From the NCBI GenBank assembly GCA_021603905.1, contig BQIU01000010.1, forward strand, positions 1-64,000: a stretch of DNA of 64,000 nt, given 5' to 3'. The DNA is from Nitrospirales bacterium (GTDB taxonomy: Bacteria > Nitrospirota > Nitrospiria > Nitrospirales > UBA8639). This document shows, piece after piece, positions 39,814 to 49,827 of this stretch. Position numbers and translations under genes: made by a program. The notes beneath the pieces are model-generated. The model saw only the letters and a program-made list of their open reading frames with translations. It was not told the DNA's origin and made no database searches. The number at the start of each line of letters is the position of its first letter. Within the stretch, counting starts at the first letter, position 1.

Positions 39814-40850
39814 GAGTGCGCGGGTTAGGTCGTGTGAAGCGGTACGTACGGCGAATGACGGCGCCGTTTCGATCGCAGGCCGTCATTCTCATGTACCATC
39901 GAATATTTGAAGCTTCACTCGATCCATGGGAACTCTGTGTGAGTCCTCAAAATTTCTCTGAACATTTAGAACATCTCAGGAGGCATTATCGAGTGTTGAC
40001 CTTACCGCATCTTGTGAGATTATTGAAGACGAGTGAGTTACCAAAACGTGCGGTCGTTCTCACTTTTGATGATGGATATGCAGATAACCTATGGAATGCT
40101 AAACCCCTGTTGGAGCATTTTGACATTCCGGCTACTGTCTTTGTCACGACAGGGTATGTCGGGTTGAACCGTGAGTTTTGGTGGGATGAACTGGAACGAA
40201 TCGTATTGCTGACACCGCAACTCCCCAAGTCTCTAGAGCTGACACTGCAAGGCTCGAGATATACCTGGGAATTGGCTGAGTGGGCAGATCGTCCAGTAAT
40301 CACAGGAAATATGGGCGTGAGCGAGTGGGGGACTCTTTCAAATGGAAAATTGACGTCCCGCCACAAAGCGTATACCGATCTTCATTGCCTTCTGCGCCCA
40401 TTAGCCCATGAGGAGCGACGAACTGCGCTTGCACGGCTCCGCTCAGATATGGGGGTCTCTGGAAATGGACGTTCCACCTACCGACCCCTGACCCTTGAAG
40501 AAATTCCTAAGTTAGCTAATGGGAGTCTTGTCGAAATTGGGTCGCATACCGTGACTCATCCGGTTCTGTCGGCTCAATCGATGACAATACAACGGCAGGA
40601 AATGGTAGAGAGTAAACGGAGTTTGGAAAAAGTCCTTGGCCGACCGGTGACAACTTTTTGTTATCCCTATGGAGATGTAAATAAAACAGCTGTTGAGCTA
40701 CCCAACGAAGTTGGTTTTGACGCTGCGTGTACGACAGGGGGTCGCACGGTGACCTCAGGCGTAAACCCTTGTCTGCTCCCACGGACTTTTGTTGGTAACT
40801 GGAACGGAGAAGAGTTTGCCAAGCGGTTGTCGAAAATCTTTACCCAATGA
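39810..40850 (+). CDS. Polysaccharide deacetylase (NodB-like)
   Basis: VILMYHRIFE, RAVVLTFDDGYADNLWNAKPLLEHFDIPATVFVTTGYVG, IGSHTVTHPVLS, TFCYPYGDVN. ATGA overlap with the preceding gene. Confidence 0.93.
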   Translation: MRVRGLGRVKRYVRRMTAPFRSQAVILMYHRIFEASLDPWELCVSPQNFSEHLEHLRRHYRVLTLPHLVRLLKTSELPKRAVVLTFDDGYADNLWNAKPLLEHFDIPATVFVTTGYVGLNREFWWDELERIVLLTPQLPKSLELTLQGSRYTWELAEWADRPVITGNMGVSEWGTLSNGKLTSRHKAYTDLHCLLRPLAHEERRTALARLRSDMGVSGNGRSTYRPLTLEEIPKLANGSLVEIGSHTVTHPVLSAQSMTIQRQEMVESKRSLEKVLGRPVTTFCYPYGDVNKTAVELPNEVGFDAACTTGGRTVTSGVNPCLLPRTFVGNWNGEEFAKRLSKIFTQ

Positions 40851-40893
40851 TGAGTGACTCTCAACGGAGGCTCGAGGAACTGGAGCAATCGGC

Positions 40894-41766
40894 ATGAAAT
40901 TGAGTGTGATTATTCCCTGCTACAACGCGGATCAGACCATTGCGATACAGCTGACGTCTCTCGCTAATCAAGAATGGTCTGAGCCCTGGGAAATCATCGT
41001 GGCTGAGAACGGGTCCACGGATGAATCTCAGAAGATTATTCAACAATTTCAAAATTGCATGTCGAATTTGTCTATGATTGACGCATCTGCCAAGAGAGGT
41101 CAGCCTTATGCATTGAATGAAGGTGCCCGAGCAGCCAAAGGTGAATCCTTGGCGTTTTGCGATGCCGATGATGAAACTGGCTCTGGTTGGGTCAGGGCGA
41201 TCGGCGAGGCGTTGAGCCAGTATGATTTTGTCGCATGTCGCTGGGAGACTCAACGACTCAACTCTGCCTGGGCACAACATTGGCGGCGCAATCCTCAAGC
41301 CGAAAAACTCCAACGAGTATGGTATCCCCCATACCTCTCTCATGCAGGAGGTGGGTCAATCGGGGTCAAAAGAAAGCTGTATGAATCAGTTGGGACGTTT
41401 GATGAATCGTTACCGATCCTGCACGATACGGATTTCTGTTTCAAACTCCAAATGGCTGGCGTCAAACTTCACTTTGTTCCAGATGCGGTGATTCACGTCC
41501 GGTTTCGGGACTCATTGCTAGGCTCCTATCGCCAGTCGCGCGATTATGCGGAATACAATGTGCTCCTTTCCAAACGATATCGTGAGACGAAGGGCGATCT
41601 CTCAACGCTCCAGAGGTGGCGAGATTACTTGAGAGGATGGAAAGGGCTATTGTGTGCCGTCCCAGGGATTCGTGAAAACATTACCCGATTTCAGTGGATG
41701 CAATTCTATGGTCGGCAAATAGGCCGATTACGAGGCACTCTCAAGTATTGGACCCCACCTGTCTGA
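40894..41766 (+). CDS. Glycosyltransferase family 2
   Basis: MKLSVIIPCYNADQTIAIQLTSLANQEWSEPWEIIVAENGSTDES; GESLAFCDADDETG. Confidence 0.92.
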   Translation: MKLSVIIPCYNADQTIAIQLTSLANQEWSEPWEIIVAENGSTDESQKIIQQFQNCMSNLSMIDASAKRGQPYALNEGARAAKGESLAFCDADDETGSGWVRAIGEALSQYDFVACRWETQRLNSAWAQHWRRNPQAEKLQRVWYPPYLSHAGGGSIGVKRKLYESVGTFDESLPILHDTDFCFKLQMAGVKLHFVPDAVIHVRFRDSLLGSYRQSRDYAEYNVLLSKRYRETKGDLSTLQRWRDYLRGWKGLLCAVPGIRENITRFQWMQFYGRQIGRLRGTLKYWTPPV

Positions 41767-41833
41767 CCTACGGTTTTCCAGTCTATTTCATGTTTCGAGA
41801 ACCATATTTGTCGATGTTGTATCGCTCAACCTC

Positions 41834-43141
41834 ATGAGTGTTCTTGCCATTAAAGTTGCGTATCTCAGTAAACAGTTCTGTATCAGCGGAAAGCAGGAGC
41901 GGTATAGAGCCCTGCGTGATGTTGTGACTGAAGCAATCGTTTCACCATTTCGGAGAGTAAGAAACCTGGTACGTGGGCAAGCCACAGGAGCGGCTGATCT
42001 CTACAAAGAATTTTGGGCATTGAGGGACGTTTCTTTTCAGGTGGAGCCGGGGGAAGTGGTAGGTTTGATTGGCCCGAATGGGGCCGGCAAAAGCACCTTA
42101 CTCAAAATCCTTACTCGTATTACCGACCCGACACGGGGTTATGCCGAGATTTATGGCAGAGTGGGGTCACTCTTAGAGGTTGGAACAGGCTTTCATCCTG
42201 AACTCACCGGTCGTGAGAATATCTATTTAAATGGTGGAATCTTAGGGATGAGGAAGAGAGAGATTGACCGTAAGTTTGACGAGATTGTCGATTTTGCTGA
42301 GGTTGAGGCATTTATCGATACACCGGTAAAGCATTACTCAAGTGGGATGAATGTCCGTCTTGCCTTTGCGGTAGCTGCCCATCTTGAGCCGGAGATTTTA
42401 CTGGTAGACGAAGTATTGGCCGTTGGTGACAGGCGTTTTCAAAAGAAGTGTGTCAGTAAAATGCAAGACGTTGGCAAGCATGGTCGGACTATTTTTTTTG
42501 TTTCTCACAATATGGCAGCGATTACGAGCTTGTGTAGCCGAGCGATTCTCTTGGAGAAAGGTCAACTCACAAAGGATGGAGACCCTCGGGAAGTCGTGAG
42601 TGCGTACCTCAGCTCGGATGTTGGGACAAAAGCCACACGTGAGTGGAAAGATCCAACAGATGCACCAGGAGGACGAATCGCGCGTTTACGTGCCGTGCGA
42701 GTCCTCACTGAGGACGATCAAATTGCTGATAGTGTAGATATCAGAAGGCCGGTCAAGATTAAGGTGGAGTATGAAGTTCTTCAGTCCGGATTCGAGCTTT
42801 TACCCAATGTTTACTTATGGAATGAAGAGGGAATATGTGCCTTTGGATCTCAGGATCTCGACCCAACCTGGAGGGGTCGTGGTCGTCCGATTGGAAAATA
42901 CATCAGCACCGTGAGGATTCCTGGAAATTTCCTGGCGGATGGCATCATGTTTGTCAACGTCAATCTGAACACCCTTAATCCTTTCCTGCTTCAGTTTCAT
43001 GAAGAAAGCGCAGTTACCTTTCAAGTCATGGACAGTTTTGAGGGTGATTCGGCGCGCGGCGACTATACGGGACGGATGTCAGGAGTCGTCAGGCCTTTCC
43101 TTGAATGGAGTACAAGGTACAGCCGGAACGGAGGAGAATGA
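41834..43141 (+). CDS. wzt: Second polysaccharide ABC exporter ATP-binding protein (Wzt-like)
   Basis: LIGPNGAGKSTLLKILTRITDPTRG, VKHYSSGMNVRLAFAVAAHLEPEILLVDEVLAVGD; paralogous to 29888-31159 with a different C-terminal domain. Confidence 0.92.
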   Translation: MSVLAIKVAYLSKQFCISGKQERYRALRDVVTEAIVSPFRRVRNLVRGQATGAADLYKEFWALRDVSFQVEPGEVVGLIGPNGAGKSTLLKILTRITDPTRGYAEIYGRVGSLLEVGTGFHPELTGRENIYLNGGILGMRKREIDRKFDEIVDFAEVEAFIDTPVKHYSSGMNVRLAFAVAAHLEPEILLVDEVLAVGDRRFQKKCVSKMQDVGKHGRTIFFVSHNMAAITSLCSRAILLEKGQLTKDGDPREVVSAYLSSDVGTKATREWKDPTDAPGGRIARLRAVRVLTEDDQIADSVDIRRPVKIKVEYEVLQSGFELLPNVYLWNEEGICAFGSQDLDPTWRGRGRPIGKYISTVRIPGNFLADGIMFVNVNLNTLNPFLLQFHEESAVTFQVMDSFEGDSARGDYTGRMSGVVRPFLEWSTRYSRNGGE

Positions 43142-43195
43142 AAGGGAATTCCCAAGTATCTTATGCCCCCTTTTGTCAACAAGGATAACGCATAA

Positions 43196-44434
43196 ATGAG
43201 AATTGAAAATTTACGGTCAGAAACCATTGACAGAAGAGCACGAATAGCTGCCCAGGTGATTTGGGAGGACTGCGGCCGATCATCATATGAATTGTATTTT
43301 GAAACTCCTGCTGAATTTGCTTCAGACCTATCTTGCAACCCTCACGCCTTTCTCATCGCATGTCTGATTCCCGCTATGCATTATGGAGAAAAACGAGTTG
43401 CAATAGAAGGCAAGATCTGTCCGGAATTACGAGATGGTCTGACAGTTGCCATGAGTTGTCTTCGTCACTGGTATTACTCACCAGACTACAAACTTGTCAG
43501 TATTGATGCAAAAGCGGCATCTACGTGGCCTGCCCCATGTACTCCCAAAAGAGCGGGTTTATTTTTTACTGGGGGGATAGACTCATTTGCTACACTGCGT
43601 TCTAATCTTCTGGGCTACCCATTGGAGCATCCCGGATCCATTAAGGATGCCTTGCTTGTCTATGGACTTGAACTCGATACTTCTGATGCTTTTTCCCACG
43701 TTGTCAATTCGCTTTCAGCTGCCGCAAAAAAAGCTAACATAACCTTGATTCCTGTCTACACAAATCTGTACACGGAATATAGGTGTGAGGATAAAAAAAA
43801 TAAATTTAAGTGCTGGGTAGATGAATTTGAAGGTGCCGCTTTATCGGCCGTTGCGCATGCATTCATAAACCGACTTTCTATGGTATTCATCGCTTCGACT
43901 TTTGATATCCCCAACCTTCATCCTCATGGTTCGCATCCTTTGTTAGACCCAAACTATAGCAGTAGGGACATGCGGATTTGTCATCAAGGTATTAGTCTAT
44001 CACGATTTGCTAAAACCAAGTTAGTTGCTGGTTGGGATATCGCCCTGAAGCATCTCAGGGTATGTAACCAATATCATCGATACCAATCAGGAATGTTGAA
44101 CTGTGGAAAGTGCGAAAAATGTGTGAGAACGATGCTGGCACTGTTGGCATGCGGTGGTCTCAATCAAACCCATGCATTCCCCCATCAGGAGGTTTCTGCA
44201 GAACTACTCAGGATTGCAATAAACATGAACAAAACTACGTTTCCCTTTTATGGAGAATTGTTGCTCCCTCTAGCGGAAAAAGGTTGTCATGATTACGTCC
44301 GTGTAATTGAGGAAAAAATGGCTGAATACCATAAATTTCAACTGACGGACCCTTGGCGAGTAAAAGTCAGAGAGCTAGACAAAAAGTATACGAAAGGACG
44401 GTTTCTCCAGGCTAAAAGAGCCCTCTTTTCATAA
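43196..44434 (+). CDS. PP-loop / QueC-like ATP-pyrophosphatase-fold protein in polysaccharide context
   Basis: GLFFTGGIDSFATLRSNLLG (PP-loop-like) and C-terminal Zn-type motif LNCGKCEKCVRTMLAL. Confidence 0.7.
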   Translation: MRIENLRSETIDRRARIAAQVIWEDCGRSSYELYFETPAEFASDLSCNPHAFLIACLIPAMHYGEKRVAIEGKICPELRDGLTVAMSCLRHWYYSPDYKLVSIDAKAASTWPAPCTPKRAGLFFTGGIDSFATLRSNLLGYPLEHPGSIKDALLVYGLELDTSDAFSHVVNSLSAAAKKANITLIPVYTNLYTEYRCEDKKNKFKCWVDEFEGAALSAVAHAFINRLSMVFIASTFDIPNLHPHGSHPLLDPNYSSRDMRICHQGISLSRFAKTKLVAGWDIALKHLRVCNQYHRYQSGMLNCGKCEKCVRTMLALLACGGLNQTHAFPHQEVSAELLRIAINMNKTTFPFYGELLLPLAEKGCHDYVRVIEEKMAEYHKFQLTDPWRVKVRELDKKYTKGRFLQAKRALFS

Positions 44435-44544
44435 GGTCTTCCAAACCATTACTTCCTTGGCAGAAAAAACCTCTAGCAACGCAGACTACGTCAATTGTGA
44501 ACAGAGCCTGTATGGTCTTCAACTCGTAGGACTCTGGTAGCCTC

Positions 44545-46182
44545 ATGATCATCGATGCCCTTTCGCTACAGGATAAAATCACAATTAAGACTGATGTGTG
44601 TATTGTCGGAGCCGGAGTTGCGGGGATTTCCCTTGCCCACGAGTTCAGAAATGAGCCCTTTCGCGTGTGCGTATTAGAGAGCGGCGGTTTTCAACAGGAT
44701 TATGAGACGCAGTCGTTGGCCTGTGGGAAAAGTGTCGGGCATCCTTATTATCCACTCGAAACCACGCGAGCCCGTTGTTTTGGAGGTTCCAGCCACCGCT
44801 GGCTTCTTGAGTTAGGTGAAAATCGGATTGGCGCCAGACTCCGACCGCTCGATACAGTCGACTTTGAGAAACGTGACTGGATTCCCTATAGTGGATGGCC
44901 TTTCCCCAAGACTCATCTTGATTCCTATTATAGTCGTGCCCAAGTTACGTGTCAGATTGGTCCTTACACCTATGAGGCCGATGATTGGGAAGATCCCCAG
45001 CGCACTCCTCGTCTACCCTTTCTCAACAGTCGCATCAGAACCACCATGTTCCAATGTGTTCCTCGTGATGTGTTTATCAATCATTATCGTGAAAAAATAC
45101 AGCGTTCGGAAAATATCACCACGTATCTGCACTCGATTGTTGAAAACATCGAAACCAATGATGAGACGCAACGTGTCAGTTCTCTTCGAGTTAGGGTATT
45201 AGGGAAGAAATCTTTTTGGGTTTCTGCCAAAATATTTGTTTTGGCACTTGGAGGGATTGAGACGCCACGATTGCTCTTGCTTTCTAATCGGACCCATCGC
45301 GATGGACTTGGTAATCAGAATGATCTGGTTGGTCGATTTTTTATGGAACACCCCCATCTATGGTCTGGGTACTATTTCCCTCTTGATCCTCATGTGTTTC
45401 ACACCACGGGTTTATATCGATTGCATACCGTCCGTAACACGGCTGTGATGGGAGCCTTGGCCCTCTCCGAAGATGTACTACGATCAGAAAAATTATTGAA
45501 TTATTGTGTAGCCCTCCATCCAAGCCCTCTTGTCCCTACACCGAGCATCCGTGCCAATGCCACAAAAAGCCTTGATCATGTGCATCAGGTATGCTCATCC
45601 GTATGTCGTGGTGATATCCCCGATTTCAGTAGGCATCTAAGTACGTTATTCCCGGTTCTCAATGATATGTCGATAGGTCTCTATAGAAAATTCATGAGAA
45701 GTTTTCATGCTTTGCTCGGATCGAGAAAATTTCAGGTTTTTCGGCTGAATCATATGAGTGAACAAGTCCCGAATAGCCAGAGTCGAGTGTCGCTTAGTGA
45801 TGAAAGAGACGCGTTTGGTCAACCGCGTGTGAAGTTGGATTGGCAATTGAGCCCCACGGATGTTCATACGATTGTACGTGCTCAACAGATCATCGATGAA
45901 GAACTGAGGCATGCTGGACTCGGTCGTTTGCAAATCGATCTTCAGACAGGGGCGCCACCGCCGGAACTTCATGGTGGGTGGCACCATATGGGAACGACTC
46001 GGATGCACGTGGATTCCAAAATGGGTGTCGTGAATGAAAACGCTCAGGTCCACGAGATCTCCAATTTATTCATCTCTGGGCCTTCCCTCTTTCCCACGAG
46101 TGGTTGTGCGAACCCCACCCTCACCATCGTCGCTCTTGCTATTCGATTGGGTGATCATGTGAAGACTCTTATGAATTCCTAG
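44545..46182 (+). CDS. GMC-family FAD-dependent oxidoreductase
   Basis: TDVCIVGAGVAGISLAHEF; CFGGSSHRW; C-terminal GGWHHMGTTRMHVDSKMGVVNENAQVHEISNLFISGPSLFPTSGCANPTLTIVALAIRLGDHV. Confidence 0.92.
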   Translation: MIIDALSLQDKITIKTDVCIVGAGVAGISLAHEFRNEPFRVCVLESGGFQQDYETQSLACGKSVGHPYYPLETTRARCFGGSSHRWLLELGENRIGARLRPLDTVDFEKRDWIPYSGWPFPKTHLDSYYSRAQVTCQIGPYTYEADDWEDPQRTPRLPFLNSRIRTTMFQCVPRDVFINHYREKIQRSENITTYLHSIVENIETNDETQRVSSLRVRVLGKKSFWVSAKIFVLALGGIETPRLLLLSNRTHRDGLGNQNDLVGRFFMEHPHLWSGYYFPLDPHVFHTTGLYRLHTVRNTAVMGALALSEDVLRSEKLLNYCVALHPSPLVPTPSIRANATKSLDHVHQVCSSVCRGDIPDFSRHLSTLFPVLNDMSIGLYRKFMRSFHALLGSRKFQVFRLNHMSEQVPNSQSRVSLSDERDAFGQPRVKLDWQLSPTDVHTIVRAQQIIDEELRHAGLGRLQIDLQTGAPPPELHGGWHHMGTTRMHVDSKMGVVNENAQVHEISNLFISGPSLFPTSGCANPTLTIVALAIRLGDHVKTLMNS

Positions 46183-46226
46183 CTCGGGTTTCCCCTCTCA
46201 CTGATACCACTTATATAATTTATCGA

Positions 46227-48074
46227 ATGAATATATTAGGAATTTCGGCCTTTTTTCACGACTCCGCTGCGGCATTGATCCGTAATGGAGAAATTGTGGC
46301 CGCGGCCCAGGAGGAACGCTTTACCCGCCGCAAGGGTGATCCGAATTTTCCTTCTCATGCTTTAGCCTGTTGTCTCGAAGAAGGAAAGATAACCGCTTCT
46401 CAGCTTGACTACGTCGTGTTTTATGAGAGGCCGATGGTGAAATTTGATCGACTGATGGAGACCTATACAGCATTCGCACCGAAGGGGTTTACCTCATTTA
46501 AACGCGCGCTACCTTTATGGGTAAAACAACGGTTGCGAATTCCAGAAGTGATGACCTCGATGTTAGGTAATGAATTTAAAGGTCAGTGCTGCCTGTCTTC
46601 GCACCATGAATCGCATGCCGCCAGTGCGTTTTTCCCTTCTCCCTTTCACGAGGCTGCGATTCTGACCCTCGACGCCGTGGGGGAATGGGCAACGAGTTCG
46701 ATTGGAGTTGGAAAAGGCAACAAGATTCAATTGACTCATGAATTGCGCTTTCCCCATTCTCTAGGGATGCTATATTCCGCATTCACGTATTATGCCGGGT
46801 TTAAGGTCAACACTGGTGAATATAAATTAATGGGATTGGCCCCCTACGGAGAGCCCAAATACGTCGACCTGATTTTGCAGAAACTCGTGAGCCTTCGTGA
46901 TGATGGTTCACTCTGGCTGGATATGACCTACTTTAATTATTGCCAGGGGATGACCATGACCTCGGAAAAGTTTCATCAGCTGTTTGGAGGGCCACCGAGA
47001 GCATCTGAAAGTTCTATCACTCAAAAAGACATGGACCTTGCTGCATCCATTCAGGCGATCTGTGAAGAGATCGTCCTTAGGGCAGCTTGCCATGCTCATT
47101 CTCTGACTAAATCACCAAATTTGGTCATGGCAGGTGGAGTGGCGCTTAATTGCGTGTCCAACGGTAGGCTGAAACGGGAAGGTCCATTTGAGAATATTTG
47201 GATTCAACCGGCTGCTGGTGATGCAGGAGGAGCTCTCGGGGCGGCCCTGCTTGGCTGGCATCATGAACTTGATCAAGCAAGGCATATTTCAATGCCAGAT
47301 GGACAAAAAGGCTCATTACTTGGGCCAGCTTTTGGGGAGGAACGGATTCGACTCAGCCTTGATGCGCTTGGTGCCCGATATGAACACATCCCTGACGAAT
47401 CCCTTCTCCTTGATCGTGTGGCACGTCTGCTTGATCAGGAACTCGTGATTGGTTGGTTTCAGGGAAAAATGGAATACGGACCCAGATCTCTTGGTTGTCG
47501 AAGTATTCTTGGTGATGCCCGCTCTCCTCAGATTCAACAAACGATGAATGTCAAAATTAAATTTCGTGAATCCTTTCGACCGTTTGCCCCAGCTGTCTTG
47601 AGAGAGCACGTGCACACATTCTTTGAAATGGATCTGAATGAAGACAGCCCGTATATGTTGTTTGTGGCACCCGTTCGCGAAACTCAACGTCTCGCACTGA
47701 CCCCGGAAGACGTGAGAAACATGCAAGATCCCGACTTGCGGGTTCGAGTGGCCGTGCCCCGTTCACGCATTCCGGCAGTGACGCATGTGGATTACTCGGC
47801 CAGAGTTCAAACAGTCGATGAAGACCGGCATGGTCGTTTCTATCGGTTGCTCCGAAAGTTCTATGATGTCACCGGATGCCCGGTGATTGTGAATACAAGT
47901 TTCAATATACGGGGTGAGCCACTAGTGTGTAATCCACAGGATGCCTATCAATGTTTCATGGCCACGGATATGGATTGTTTAGTCATCGAAAATTTTCTGC
48001 TGATGAAAGCAGATCAACCGCAAGGCTTATTGGCGAATCTTGAAACCTATAGAACGGACAACTTCTTGGATTGA
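46227..48074 (+). CDS. Carbamoyltransferase (NodU/CmcH family)
   Basis: MNILGISAFFHDSAAALIRNGEIVAAAQEERFTRRKGDPNFP; NLVMAGGVALNCVSNGRL; GRMEYGPRSLG-like GKMEYGPRSLGCRSILGDAR; VNTSFNIRGEPLVCNPQDA. Confidence 0.95.
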   Translation: MNILGISAFFHDSAAALIRNGEIVAAAQEERFTRRKGDPNFPSHALACCLEEGKITASQLDYVVFYERPMVKFDRLMETYTAFAPKGFTSFKRALPLWVKQRLRIPEVMTSMLGNEFKGQCCLSSHHESHAASAFFPSPFHEAAILTLDAVGEWATSSIGVGKGNKIQLTHELRFPHSLGMLYSAFTYYAGFKVNTGEYKLMGLAPYGEPKYVDLILQKLVSLRDDGSLWLDMTYFNYCQGMTMTSEKFHQLFGGPPRASESSITQKDMDLAASIQAICEEIVLRAACHAHSLTKSPNLVMAGGVALNCVSNGRLKREGPFENIWIQPAAGDAGGALGAALLGWHHELDQARHISMPDGQKGSLLGPAFGEERIRLSLDALGARYEHIPDESLLLDRVARLLDQELVIGWFQGKMEYGPRSLGCRSILGDARSPQIQQTMNVKIKFRESFRPFAPAVLREHVHTFFEMDLNEDSPYMLFVAPVRETQRLALTPEDVRNMQDPDLRVRVAVPRSRIPAVTHVDYSARVQTVDEDRHGRFYRLLRKFYDVTGCPVIVNTSFNIRGEPLVCNPQDAYQCFMATDMDCLVIENFLLMKADQPQGLLANLETYRTDNFLD

Positions 48075-48655
48075 TAGAGACCATGATTCAGTTACCCTTT
48101 CCACCTGGGACGGTCAGATTAAAATGTTTTTGGTTCGTCGTAAGCCTGTTGATCGGTTTATCCATCGGAATATTCTGTCAGCTGGCGATGGCCCTGGACT
48201 GGCTTCTGGTGAGTGGGTGGGTCGTCATGGTTATGTTCCTCCCAGGATTGGTTTGGCCGGATATGACGTCCTTCCTCTATAGGGTGTTTAATAAATCATC
48301 GAGAGTATTTTCCCAACAAGCTATCACCTTACTTGTCGCTGTGTGCTTCGCCATTATTTCAGTGGCGGTTGGGAGACAAGCTTCAGCTTTACGATTGGCA
48401 TCGCTTCCGGAATCCCATTCTCTTTGGCAAGCTAAGGGATCAGTGGCTCTCGGCGATCAGACTATAGGGAATGGTAATGGTGTCTCGCGTCTCAATACCA
48501 CACACCAATCTTGGGGAATGAATTTTTTGAGGTGGACTTTAGAATCTGGAAACTGGTGGATGGGTGCGTTGTTACCCTTTCTCCTTCTCATCTCAATATT
48601 CGGAAAGGACCAGGAAGCGACTGTCGTTTCAGGCAGTGTCTACACCCTTTATTAA
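48071..48655 (+). CDS. Hypothetical membrane protein
   Basis: ATGA overlap with the carbamoyltransferase stop; several hydrophobic segments. Confidence 0.6.
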   Translation: MIETMIQLPFPPGTVRLKCFWFVVSLLIGLSIGIFCQLAMALDWLLVSGWVVMVMFLPGLVWPDMTSFLYRVFNKSSRVFSQQAITLLVAVCFAIISVAVGRQASALRLASLPESHSLWQAKGSVALGDQTIGNGNGVSRLNTTHQSWGMNFLRWTLESGNWWMGALLPFLLLISIFGKDQEATVVSGSVYTLY

Positions 48656-48660
48656 AAGTC

Positions 48661-49746
48661 ATGTTCACGGTAGTCCGAAATATTTTGGCAGTTCTCTTGG
48701 CATTTCTGTGTATGCCGGTTCTTGTCATTCTTGGCGTTGTCGCGCTTCCATTTTGGTTGGTCTCGTTCATGACTCAGGCGATGACGAGTGTTGCCCAGCG
48801 AAAGTCTTCTGCCTGGAATGCCATTATTCAATTTGATTCGAGTATCGGGTGGAAGATGAAACCACATTTAGATACGTATTACTTAGCTCTCGGTGATGAT
48901 GTCTGTCATGTCATGACAGATTCTCAGGGGTGGGTGGGGACACCCAGCCTTTCAGAAAGCAATTTGGTTGTTTTTGGAGATTCCTATGCGTTTGCTTATG
49001 GAGTCGACGTGTCAGAGGCCTATTTCAACCTGAATCCTCAATTGCGGATTAAAGCTATTTGCGCCCCAGGCTATGACATGGTCCAAGAGTTGTTGCTCAT
49101 GAAGAAATATTCCCCGGAGTTAGCCAATAAATTAGTCGTGTGGTTTGTTTGTCTTGAAAATGACCTTCATGACAATTTAAAACCAAACTCTCAGCATCCC
49201 CAACATGTCTATCGAACTCCCTTCGTCCGATCTCTGAATGGGGACATGAATTGGGAAATCGTCACGAGCCATGTCAGCAATCAAAGGTGGCCGTATCCGA
49301 CTCTGAAGACTCTCTATGCTGAGACGTTTGCTAAGCTTTGCACGCCAAGTCCTTTTTCGCAACATACGTATTCTGCCTGTGAGTATTTATTAAAGGAAGG
49401 GCGCGATGTGTGTGGGAAAGTTGGAGCTCAGTTGGCAATTGTGGCCATACCAAATAAATTGCAATTAAGTGAACGTGGGGTCAAGAGTATCACCTCAAAA
49501 CTCTCAAATGGATACGGATTCGATCCTCACTACCCAGATCAACAATTTAGCGAGATGTGTCACCGGTTAACAATTCCGTTTTTTTCAGCGAAGAGTTATT
49601 TGCAATTGAATGATTACAAGCAATATGACTGGCACTGGGCCAAGCAAGGACATCGCCAAATCTCACGCATGCTTGGCGACCTTTACGCAGCGTACGCATC
49701 AAACACTTTACTCGTCAATCATATCCCGGAACATCCATCAAAATGA
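48661..49746 (+). CDS. SGNH/GDSL-like membrane-anchored protein
   Basis: N-terminal TM, then NLVVFGDSYAFAYGVDVSEAY (GDS block) and late DYKQYDWHWAKQGHRQIS (D/H block). ATG 48661 avoids the 48511 overlap. Confidence 0.68.
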   Translation: MFTVVRNILAVLLAFLCMPVLVILGVVALPFWLVSFMTQAMTSVAQRKSSAWNAIIQFDSSIGWKMKPHLDTYYLALGDDVCHVMTDSQGWVGTPSLSESNLVVFGDSYAFAYGVDVSEAYFNLNPQLRIKAICAPGYDMVQELLLMKKYSPELANKLVVWFVCLENDLHDNLKPNSQHPQHVYRTPFVRSLNGDMNWEIVTSHVSNQRWPYPTLKTLYAETFAKLCTPSPFSQHTYSACEYLLKEGRDVCGKVGAQLAIVAIPNKLQLSERGVKSITSKLSNGYGFDPHYPDQQFSEMCHRLTIPFFSAKSYLQLNDYKQYDWHWAKQGHRQISRMLGDLYAAYASNTLLVNHIPEHPSK

Positions 49747-49827
49747 TTCTCTGCTAATAACAGTGAAGCTGGAAATCTTCATTACCTTTCCTATGCTCGT
49801 GTGAGTATCCCATGACTCATAAAGTAC

